Shown here: positions 23,837 to 30,944 of the stretch, in pieces
Position numbering within the stretch: position 1 is the stretch's first letter
How the letters are laid out: each line of letters starts with the position of its first letter
Origin: Nocardia lijiangensis NBRC 108240
GTDB taxonomy: Bacteria > Actinomycetota > Actinomycetes > Mycobacteriales > Mycobacteriaceae
Direction of reading: 5' to 3'
Assembly: GCF_001613045.1 (NCBI RefSeq)
Contig: NZ_BDBP01000091.1
Span: 1-42,176, forward strand
Length of the DNA: 42,176 nt
Notes under the pieces: model-generated
What the model was told of the DNA's origin: nothing
Database searches by the model: none
Seen by the model: only the letters and a program-made list of their open reading frames with translations
Position numbers and translations under genes: made by a program

Positions 23837-24988
23837 ATGTCCATCGCCGGGATCGGTGCGGTGACCGGATACGGGTGGGGGCGCGAGTCCCTGTGGCAGG
23901 GCCTGCTCAGCGGCAAGTCCGCCGCGCAGCTGCAACCCGGGTACGGGCCGGGCCGCAACGAGCAGGCCTGGGTGACGCTGGTGCCCGACGGCGGTGACCA
24001 GGCCGTCAGCACCAGCCGCTACGGCCGCGCCATGCACGAATCGGCGCGCGAGGCGATCGCCGACGCCTGCGCGCGCGGCTGGCGGCCGGGCCGCACCGTG
24101 GGCCTGCTGCACGCGATCGTGCTCGGCGACGTGGTGAACTGGCGCGATTTCTACCAGATCGACGAGGGACATCGCCGCTCCCGCGACTATCTGCGGCTGC
24201 TGCCGTCCACGCCGATCTCGGTGCTGATGCAGGAGTTCGGCTTCCACGGTCCGTCGATGAACGTGTCGGCGGCGTGCAGTTCGGCCAACGTCGCGCTGAT
24301 CACCGCAAAACTCTGGCTCGACAGCGGCATCGCCGACGACGTGATCTGTGTGGCCACCGATATGTCCGCGACGCCGGACATGGTGGAGCACTTCGTCCGC
24401 CTCGGCGCCGCGATCACCGACGTCGACCCGCTCGACGCGTGCCGTCCCTTCCAGGAGGGCAGCCGCGGCTTCGGCTTCGGCGAGGCGTCCGTGGCCTTCG
24501 TGCTGAGCCGCAACGCCGATCGGCCCTACGCGGCGGTGCTCGGCGGCGGCATGACCAACGACGGGTACCACGTGGTGTCGGTGGAGCCGGAGCACGCGCA
24601 GATCATCGATTGCGCGCGCCGCGCCCTGGCCCAGGCCGGGGTGACCGCGGACGAGATCGCCTACTTCAACGCGCACGGCACCGGAACCCGGCAGTGCGAG
24701 CTGGCCGAGCGCGATCTGGTGTCACAGGTGCTCGACGATCGCCCGCACGTGTACGGGCTCAAACCGCTCACCGGGCACAGCCAGGGCGCGGCCGCGGGCG
24801 TGGAGGTGGCGGTCGCGGCCATGGCCTACCAACGCGGTGTGCTGCCCGTCCCGCCGATCGTGGCACCGGCGCACCCGCGGCTGCTGGACGGCCCGACGCC
24901 ATTCGGGGGCGGCCTGACCCTGAAGTCCTCGCTGGGCATGGGCGGGCACAACTCGATGGTGGTGCTGGGCCCGGCGTCCAGTAGGTGA
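23837..24988 (+). CDS. stand-alone beta-ketoacyl synthase
   Basis: A 383-aa ketosynthase with the complete Cys-His-His triad: Cys147 (SAACSSANVAL), His280 (NAHGTGT) and His314 (TGHSQGAA), plus the conserved Lys309. It is therefore probably active in Claisen condensation. It is smaller and more diverged than FabF/KasA (about 410 aa), has no acyl carrier protein or ketoreductase beside it, and its N-terminal half (LLHAIVLGDVVNWRDFYQIDEG) looks unusual. ATG 23837 is the first Met followed by the typical SIAGIGAVTGYG. An upstream in-frame ATG at 23792 adds 15 unconserved residues. It converges with dosS. The pathway is unknown. Confidence 0.85.
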   Translation: MSIAGIGAVTGYGWGRESLWQGLLSGKSAAQLQPGYGPGRNEQAWVTLVPDGGDQAVSTSRYGRAMHESAREAIADACARGWRPGRTVGLLHAIVLGDVVNWRDFYQIDEGHRRSRDYLRLLPSTPISVLMQEFGFHGPSMNVSAACSSANVALITAKLWLDSGIADDVICVATDMSATPDMVEHFVRLGAAITDVDPLDACRPFQEGSRGFGFGEASVAFVLSRNADRPYAAVLGGGMTNDGYHVVSVEPEHAQIIDCARRALAQAGVTADEIAYFNAHGTGTRQCELAERDLVSQVLDDRPHVYGLKPLTGHSQGAAAGVEVAVAAMAYQRGVLPVPPIVAPAHPRLLDGPTPFGGGLTLKSSLGMGGHNSMVVLGPASSR

Positions 24989-25023
24989 GGTCGCCGGGAC
25001 CGGGGTGTCGGCTCGGTACGCGT

Positions 25024-26763
25024 TCAGTCTGCGGGCAGCGGCACCGACCAGTGCAGCCGCGTGCCGGGCAGTCCCGCGCTGTCGGCGGACCTGCCCGCGG
25101 GACCGACCGTGAAACTGCCGTCGGATTTCTCGGCCCGCTGCTCCAGATTCCGCAGCCCGCTGCGGATCACGTGATGCGGCACGCCCCATCCGTTGTCGGT
25201 GACCACGATCGTCAGATCGTCGGCCACGCTGATCTCCACCGCGATCGTGTCGGCGCCCGAGTGCCGCACCGCGTTGCTCACCGCCTCGCGCACCACCGCC
25301 TCGGCGTGGTCGGCGAGTTCGGCTTCCAGCACGGAGAGCGGTCCGGTCACCTGGACGGTGGCCTTGAGCGTGGTCTCGGCGGTCTGCTGGCGCACCGCGC
25401 GCTCGAGGCGCTGCTGCAATCCCGCGCTGTGCCCGTCGCCGCCGTGCAGGTCGAAGATGGAGGTGCGGATCTCCTGGACGACTTCCTGCAGCTCGTTGAT
25501 CGAGGTCGACAATCGTTGGCGCACTTCGGGAACCACCGCCTTCGGCAGCGACCCCTGCAGGGTGAGGCCGATGGCGAACAGCCGCTGGATCACATGATCG
25601 TGCAGGTCGCGGGCGATGCGGTCGCGGTCGGCGAGGATATCCAGCTCGCGCATCCGCCTTTGGGTGTCGGCCAGCTGCATGGCCAGCGCCGCCTGGTCGG
25701 TGAACGCGGCGGTGAGTTCGACGAGTTCGTCGGGATAGGGCGCGGATCCGCTCGGCCGCACCGCGACGAGCACCCCGAGCGTGGCGTCGGGGGTGCACAA
25801 CGGCAGGATCAGGGCGGGCCCCACATCGGCGAGCGGCACACCGAGATCGATGCGCGACGCGTCGTCGAAACGCAGCGGCGTGCGCCGGGTGAACGCCTCG
25901 CCGAGCGCGGTGCCCTCGGTCGAGGCCAGCCAGCCCTCGTGCCCGGCGCCGGGACCCGACCACTGGGTGAGCACGAGTTCGCCGATCTCGCCGGGCGATA
26001 CGTGCTCGTCGAGTCCGGCGAGGAAGCAGCGGTGCGAGCCGGTCAGGGTGCGGGCGTGATCCACCACGTGCGCGAGCACGCTCTCGGATTCGGTGCCCGC
26101 CAGGAATTCGGTGGCGATGTCGCGGGTGGCCTCGATCCAGGCCTGCCTGGTCCGGGCCGACTCGTAGAGGCGCGCGTTGTCGACCGCGATGCCCGCCGCC
26201 GCGGCCAGCGCCTGCACCAGCACGTCGTCGTCCTCGGTGAACGGATGTCCGCCCGCCTTTTCGGTGAGGTAGAGGCTGCCGAACACCTCGTTGCGAATGC
26301 GCACCGGCACGCCGAGGAAGGTGTGCATGGGCGGATGCCCCGCCGGAAACCCCACGGACTCAGGATGTTCGGTGAGGTCGTCCAGCCGCAGCGGTTTCGC
26401 GCGATTGAACACCACGCCGAGCACGCCGTGCCCGGCGGGCAGCTGGCCGATGCGCTCCCGGACCACCTCGTCCATGCCCTCGTCGATGAACTGGACCACC
26501 TGCTGGTCGTGTCCGCGCACCGCGAGCGCGCCGTATCCGGCGTCGACCAGGTTGGTCGCGGTGCGGACGATCGCACGCAGCGTGTCGTCCAGATCGAGGC
26601 CCGAGGTGACGGTGAGCATCGCCTCGACCAGACCGTCCATCCGGTCGCGCGAGTCGATGATCAGCTCGACGCGCTCCTTGACTTCGCTGAGCAATTCGCG
26701 CAGGCGTAGTTGCGAGAGCGTGTCGCGTACCGAGTACAGGCCGTTACCGCTGTCTTCGGTCAT
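25024..26763 (-). CDS. dosS: GAF-GAF haem-type sensor histidine kinase, DosS/DevS-like
   Basis: A 579-aa cytosolic kinase. GAF-A is at about 60-200 and contains GFPAGHPPMHTFLGVPV; His143 aligns with the haem-ligand His149 of mycobacterial DevS. GAF-B is at about 225-365. The HisKA_3 phosphoacceptor is His388 (ARDLHDHVIQRLF), followed by HATPase_c with VREAVSNAVRHSGAD and VTDNGWGVP. The family senses O2, NO and CO through haem and phosphorylates DosR. The start is ATG 26763 with AGGAA upstream. A TAGACT -10 (complement of 26806-26811) sits next to the DosR box, so DosR should activate this gene. Unlike in mycobacteria, the kinase is not in an operon with dosR. Confidence 0.92.
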   Translation of the reverse strand: MTEDSGNGLYSVRDTLSQLRLRELLSEVKERVELIIDSRDRMDGLVEAMLTVTSGLDLDDTLRAIVRTATNLVDAGYGALAVRGHDQQVVQFIDEGMDEVVRERIGQLPAGHGVLGVVFNRAKPLRLDDLTEHPESVGFPAGHPPMHTFLGVPVRIRNEVFGSLYLTEKAGGHPFTEDDDVLVQALAAAAGIAVDNARLYESARTRQAWIEATRDIATEFLAGTESESVLAHVVDHARTLTGSHRCFLAGLDEHVSPGEIGELVLTQWSGPGAGHEGWLASTEGTALGEAFTRRTPLRFDDASRIDLGVPLADVGPALILPLCTPDATLGVLVAVRPSGSAPYPDELVELTAAFTDQAALAMQLADTQRRMRELDILADRDRIARDLHDHVIQRLFAIGLTLQGSLPKAVVPEVRQRLSTSINELQEVVQEIRTSIFDLHGGDGHSAGLQQRLERAVRQQTAETTLKATVQVTGPLSVLEAELADHAEAVVREAVSNAVRHSGADTIAVEISVADDLTIVVTDNGWGVPHHVIRSGLRNLEQRAEKSDGSFTVGPAGRSADSAGLPGTRLHWSVPLPAD

Positions 26764-26820
26764 GTCGGTTCCTGTTCAGGTGGGCGCGTGAACAGCGCCT
26801 CGGCCAGTCTAATTCGCGGA

Positions 26821-26840
26821 TCGGGGACTTTCGGCCCTGT
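26821..26840. promoter_or_regulatory. DosR box in the dosS / DATIN-like divergent promoter
   Basis: TCGGGGACTTTCGGCCCTGT matches the 20-bp DosR consensus TTSGGGACTWWAGTCCCSAA at 14 of 20 positions, including all of GGGACT and CCC. It lies 58-77 bp before dosS and about 60-80 bp before the DATIN-like gene. It abuts the dosS -10, where an activator would replace the -35. Confidence 0.85.
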
Positions 26841-26901
26841 TCGCGGTGACGTTGCGACGGTGGGATAGCGACATTGGGTGAATTGAGAGTAGAGGTGTCC
26901 T

Positions 26902-27696
26902 ATGAATTCGTCGCAATCGTTGTACTCCTCGGAACATTGGTCGAGCGCCGCGGATCCGGAGCTCGCTGTGACCACCCGGGGGGCCGTTCCGCCCGCCGAC
27001 GTGACGCGGGCCGTCCGCGCGATCGGCCGGGTGCTGCGCCGCCACCACTTGGACGTGCCCGCGCGAGTGCGCGTCACGGCCCCGCGGAACAGGGAGGAAC
27101 CCACGGTGGTGCAGGCCAATGTGCGGCTGCACGACACCCCGACCCGGGTGCAGGTCACCGGGCCGCGCGGGTTCGCGGTGACCTTCGCCGTCGAGCGGCT
27201 GGACCGCCAGCTCAGCAGGCTGGTCGCCAATCAGTCTCGGGCTTGGCCGGATCCGGCGCGGCCGCCGCTGGCCAGGGTCACCGAGCAGCGGCCCATCATT
27301 CGCCGCAAGTACTGCGAGCTGATGACCGGAACGCCCGCCGAGGCCACCGCGGTGATGGATGCGATGGACTACGACGCGTACCTGTTCACCGACGCGGATA
27401 CCGGTGAGGACGCCATCGTGCACTGGTCGGACCCGTTCGGTGTGCGACTCGTCCGCCAGCGGACCACGAGCGCGCTCGACGAGCGGATGTCGCGGCCGCT
27501 CAGTGCGAATTCACTACCCCTGACCGTGCATCCGGAGCCGAGCCCGGTGCTGCGCGAATCCGAGGCGGCGACCACGCTGTGCCGGGACGGCCTGCCGTTC
27601 CTGTTCTTCACCGATCGCGAGACGCTGCGCGGTCACCTGCTGTACCGCCGCTACGACGGGGATCTGACGGTCGTCGCGCCCGGCGAAACCGACTGA
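26902..27696 (+). CDS. DATIN-like (Rv0079) translation inhibitor with S30AE C-terminal domain
   Basis: A 264-aa protein. The C-terminal S30AE/HPF dimerisation domain is at about 145-260 (MDAMDYDAYLFTDADTGEDAIVHW and GLPFLFFTDRETLRGHLLYRRYDG). These blocks are very like Rv0079, the DosR-regulated dormancy-associated translation inhibitor, as I recall it. The N-terminal half (about 30-130) is the diverged ribosome-binding part (VRVTAPRNREEPTVVQANVRL). The expected action is silencing of ribosomes during hypoxia. ATG 26902 has AGAGGT a few bases upstream. It is divergent from dosS and convergent with dosR, and the DosR box between it and dosS should control it. Confidence 0.88.
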   Translation: MNSSQSLYSSEHWSSAADPELAVTTRGAVPPADVTRAVRAIGRVLRRHHLDVPARVRVTAPRNREEPTVVQANVRLHDTPTRVQVTGPRGFAVTFAVERLDRQLSRLVANQSRAWPDPARPPLARVTEQRPIIRRKYCELMTGTPAEATAVMDAMDYDAYLFTDADTGEDAIVHWSDPFGVRLVRQRTTSALDERMSRPLSANSLPLTVHPEPSPVLRESEAATTLCRDGLPFLFFTDRETLRGHLLYRRYDGDLTVVAPGETD

Positions 27697-27747
27697 ACCG
27701 CAGCGTGGTCCGCGGATGCAGCGTGGCATCGCGGACAGTGCGCGTGC

Positions 27748-28380
27748 TCAGGGCTCGCGCAGGCGGGTGGCCAGCACGGCGGCCTGGGTGCGACGCTCCA
27801 TGCCCAGTTTGGCCAGCAGCCGCGACACGTAGTTCTTGACGGTCTTCTCGGCGAGGAACATCCGCGCCGCGATCTGGCGGTTCGTCAGGCCCTCACCGAG
27901 CAGTGCGAGCAGCTTGCGCTCCTGTTCGGTCAGCCCGGCCAGCGGTCCGTCGGCCTCGACGCTGTTGCGCAGGCGCGCCTTCAATGCGGTCGCCGCCCGG
28001 TTGTCCAGCAGCGAGCGGCCCGCCCCGACCGCCTTGATGGCCTCGGCCAGCTCCATGCCCTTGATGTTCTTCACCACGTATCCCGAGGCCCCCGCCAGGA
28101 TCGCGTCCAGCATGGCGTGCTCATCGGTGTAGGAAGTCAGGATCAGGCAACGCAGCCCGTCGAATTCGGCGAGCAGGTCGCGGCACAGCTCGATGCCGTT
28201 GCCGTCGGGTAGTCGCACATCCAGCACCGCGACATCGGGCCGGGCCGCGCGAATGCCCGTCATGGCCTGCGTGACATCGCCCGCTTCGCCGATCACCGTG
28301 AGTTCGGGATCGCTCTCCAGCAGGTCGGTCAGGCCCCGCCGGACGATCTCGTGGTCGTCGACCAGAAACACCTTGATCAT
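27748..28380 (-). CDS. dosR: NarL/FixJ response regulator, DosR/DevR
   Basis: A 210-aa response regulator. The receiver domain has Asp8, Asp9, phosphoacceptor Asp54 (VAVLDVRLPDGNGIELCRDLL) and Lys104 (GYVVKNIKGMELAEAIKAVG). A LuxR-type HTH follows at about 145-205 (LTEQERKLLALLGEGLTNRQIAARMFLAEKTVKNYVSRLLAKLGMERRTQAA). Close agreement with mycobacterial DosR along its length, including GAGRSLLDNRAA, supports the assignment. The start is ATG 28380 with GAGGAGGGG upstream. It is transcribed toward the DATIN-like gene. Its partner kinase is at 25024. Confidence 0.94.
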   Translation of the reverse strand: MIKVFLVDDHEIVRRGLTDLLESDPELTVIGEAGDVTQAMTGIRAARPDVAVLDVRLPDGNGIELCRDLLAEFDGLRCLILTSYTDEHAMLDAILAGASGYVVKNIKGMELAEAIKAVGAGRSLLDNRAATALKARLRNSVEADGPLAGLTEQERKLLALLGEGLTNRQIAARMFLAEKTVKNYVSRLLAKLGMERRTQAAVLATRLREP

Positions 28381-28734
28381 CGCGGCCCCTCCTCGCGCAC
28401 CGATCCCATCGCCGATCCGGCCGCCCGAACCCGCCGCAGCGAATGTGCAGCGAACAGGCCGGACCGAAAAACGCTGGGCGTATTGATGTTCCGAGTATGC
28501 TGGATTTCTGAACCGAACGCGTGGAAGTTGTCGAACGATGACCGATTCAGCGACACCGGATACACGCGGCGACCTCGGGATTTCGCACCGCGCGGACCGC
28601 GGGTGCGCAGCCGCGGGCGTCGGGGCGGGCGCGCGGCATCCGGCCCGCGGACCTCGTGGTGCGTACCGTCCGCGAACAGCGCACGCGGCCAAGGAGATCC
28701 CAGCACGATCCGCAGCGCAAGGGCGTGTGACGTA
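28381..28734. other. intergenic region between divergent dosR and the debranching-type gene
   Basis: 354 bp. It contains the second 16-bp element (28452-28467). A 65-codon frame (28538-28735) overlaps the next start as TAATG but has weak coding bias and no ribosome-binding site. No clear DosR consensus box is seen. Confidence 0.5.
28452..28467. repeat. 16-bp element, copy 2
   Basis: GAACAGGCCGGACCGA, identical to 23738-23753, lies 72-87 bp upstream of the dosR start. Read toward dosR it ends in CCTGTTCGC, also found beside the DosR box at 26836-26845. Confidence 0.5.
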
Positions 28735-30819
28735 ATGGACCCGTGGGGCAGCGGACCTGCGCAACACGGGACGACGGGCGCGGTGACGCTAATCGAAGGA
28801 ACCACCTTCTGCCTCAGCGACTCGGGTGGCGCGATCGAGCCGCGCCGGGCGCAGGGCCTGTTCGTCCGCGACACCCGGGTGCTCTCCCGCTGGCGGCTGA
28901 CCGTCGACGACCGAGCGCCGCAACCGCTGAGCGTGCAGTACGCCGACCCCTACAGCGTCACGCTGCTCGCGCGCACCGCACCGCCGCCCGGCCGCGCCGA
29001 CAGCACCGCGCTGGTGATCGTCGGACGGCACGTCGGCGACGGCATGCGCGAGGACCTGACCGTGCGCAATCTCTCGGGAGAGCCCATCGAGTGCACGATC
29101 GCGCTCGCGGTCGACGCCGATTTCGCGGACCTGTTCGAGGTCAAGGACGGCAGGCTCGGCGAAGGCCCGGTCACCGAGCACCGGGCGGAGGACGGCGGCC
29201 TCGAAATCGCCGCGCCCGCACTCGGCGTCGCGCTTGCGGTGCGCGCCACGGCGGCGACCGTCGACGGCCGCTGCCTGCGCTGGCGCGTCCGGCTGCCCGC
29301 CCGCGGCTCCTGGTCGACCTGCGTTCAGTACCTTCCGCTGCTCGGCTCGGCCGAGGTCACACCGCGGCACGCCTGCGGCAGCTCGATCGCGCACAGCGCC
29401 CCCGCCCGCAGGCTGCGTGCCTGGTACGAGAACTCGCCGAGGGTGCGCACCGGCGATCCGACGCTGGCCGCGGTGCTGCGGCGTGCCGTCGCCGACCTCG
29501 GCGCGCTGCGCATCTTCGACCCGGCCAGTCCCGGCCGCGCGGTGGTCGCCGCGGGCGCGCCGTGGTTCATGGCGCTGTTCGGCCGGGACTCGCTGCTCAC
29601 CTCGTGGATGGTGCTGCCGGTGGACCGCAGGCTCGCCATCGGCACGCTGCAGAGCCTGGCCGACCTCCAAGGCGTCCGCGAACACACCCCGACCGAGGAA
29701 CAGCCGGGCCGGATACCGCACGAGATCCGGTTCGGCCGCGCCGCCACGCGTTTGTTCGGCGGCGACAGCGTGTACTACGGCACGGTCGACGCCACCCCGT
29801 TGTTCGTCATGGTGCTCGGCGAGCTGCACCGCTGGGGCCTCGACGACGCCACCCGCGACGAACTGCTGCCGCACGCCGACCGCGCCATCGAATGGATCCA
29901 GCGCTACGGCGACGCCGACGGCGACGGGTTCGTCGAGTATCGGCGCCGCGCCGACCACGGCCTCGACAACCAGGGCTGGAAGGACTCCTGGGACGGGGTG
30001 AACTTCGCCGACGGCACCCTCCCTGCCCCGCCCATCGCGCTCGCCGAGGTGCAGGGCTACGTTTACGCGGCCTACCTGGCCAGGGCCGAGCTGGCCGCCG
30101 ACCTCGGCGACCGGGACACCGCGGACCGGCTGCGCACCGCCGCCGCCCGGCTGAAGGCCGAGTTCAATGCGAAATTCTGGCTGCCCGAACGCGGCTGGTA
30201 CGCCGTCGGCCTGGACCGGGACAAACGGCCGATCGATGCGCTCACGTCGAACATCGGCCACTGCCTGTGGACCGGTATCGTGGACGAGGACAAGGCGGCG
30301 CTGGTTGCGGACCGGTTGCTCGCTCCCGACATGTTCACCGGCTGGGGCATCCGAACCCTGGCCAGCGGCATGGGCGCCTACAACCCCGTCAGCTACCACA
30401 ACGGTTCGGTGTGGCCGCACGACAACGCGATCTGCGCGGCCGGACTGATGCGCTACGGACTGACCGAGCACGCCACCCGGGTCATCGACGCGGTGCTCGA
30501 CGCCTCGGTGCGGTTCGGCCACCGGCTGCCGGAGCTGTTCTGCGGTTTCGATCGCGCCGAGTTCGACGCTCCGGTGCCGTACCCGACGTCCTGCTCGCCG
30601 CAGGCCTGGGCCGCGGCGGCCCCGCTGCTGTTCCTGCGCAGCCTGGTCCGGCTGGAGCCGGGCGCGGGCGTCGCGGAGGTGGCGCCCGCCGTGCCCGCGC
30701 GCTACCTGCCGCTGCGGATCAGCGGGCTGCGGGTCGGGCCGGAGGTGCTGACCGTCACGGTGGACGCGCACGGATGGCAGGTCACCGGGCGATCGGAGGG
30801 CACGCGCCGGGCCGGGTGA
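28735..30819 (+). CDS. glycogen debranching N-terminal domain protein (amylo-alpha-1,6-glucosidase-like)
   Basis: A 694-aa glycoside hydrolase-type protein. The N-terminal beta-rich domain (about 20-215) starts TLIEGTTFCLSDSGGAIEPRRAQGLFVRDTR, typical of the glycogen-debranching N-terminal family. The (alpha/alpha)6 barrel follows with APWFMALFGRDSLLTSWM near 290, HGLDNQGWKDSWDGV near 410 and NGSVWPHDNAICAAGLMRYGL near 555. The true substrate of this bacterial group is uncertain. No signal peptide is visible, so it is probably cytosolic. ATG 28735 is preceded only by a weak AAGGG. It diverges from dosR. Two-gene shared control is possible but not shown. Confidence 0.82.
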   Translation: MDPWGSGPAQHGTTGAVTLIEGTTFCLSDSGGAIEPRRAQGLFVRDTRVLSRWRLTVDDRAPQPLSVQYADPYSVTLLARTAPPPGRADSTALVIVGRHVGDGMREDLTVRNLSGEPIECTIALAVDADFADLFEVKDGRLGEGPVTEHRAEDGGLEIAAPALGVALAVRATAATVDGRCLRWRVRLPARGSWSTCVQYLPLLGSAEVTPRHACGSSIAHSAPARRLRAWYENSPRVRTGDPTLAAVLRRAVADLGALRIFDPASPGRAVVAAGAPWFMALFGRDSLLTSWMVLPVDRRLAIGTLQSLADLQGVREHTPTEEQPGRIPHEIRFGRAATRLFGGDSVYYGTVDATPLFVMVLGELHRWGLDDATRDELLPHADRAIEWIQRYGDADGDGFVEYRRRADHGLDNQGWKDSWDGVNFADGTLPAPPIALAEVQGYVYAAYLARAELAADLGDRDTADRLRTAAARLKAEFNAKFWLPERGWYAVGLDRDKRPIDALTSNIGHCLWTGIVDEDKAALVADRLLAPDMFTGWGIRTLASGMGAYNPVSYHNGSVWPHDNAICAAGLMRYGLTEHATRVIDAVLDASVRFGHRLPELFCGFDRAEFDAPVPYPTSCSPQAWAAAAPLLFLRSLVRLEPGAGVAEVAPAVPARYLPLRISGLRVGPEVLTVTVDAHGWQVTGRSEGTRRAG

Positions 30820-30869
30820 CGGCTGTCGCGCGCCTCGTCCGCGCGGGTGGGCCGCCGCTCGGACGAAAC

Positions 30870-30892
30870 TTGTCGGTGCCCGCGCTTAGCAT
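30870..30892 (+). promoter_or_regulatory. PafBC-type DNA-damage promoter of uvrA
   Basis: TTGTCGGTG (30870-30878), 8 nt, then TAGCAT (30887-30892): an exact match to TTGTCRGTG-N8-TANNNT. The predicted start is at about 30899, giving a leader of about 46 nt before uvrA. Confidence 0.9.
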
Positions 30893-30944
30893 GGCGAGCG
30901 GGGGTCTGTCTGCATGTCAACATGATCGAGAAGGGACACACCTG

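Noticed and set aside
28538..28735. A 65-codon frame overlapping the debranching-type gene start as TAATG
   Set aside because: No Shine-Dalgarno, weak coding bias in the second half, and low-complexity Ala/Arg/Gly composition typical of chance frames in GC-rich DNA.
28743..30944. Long N-terminal extension of the uvrA frame through the debranching-type gene
   Set aside because: The upstream part is a different-frame shadow of the glycosidase gene. The promoter at 30870 and the conserved N-terminus place the start at 30945.
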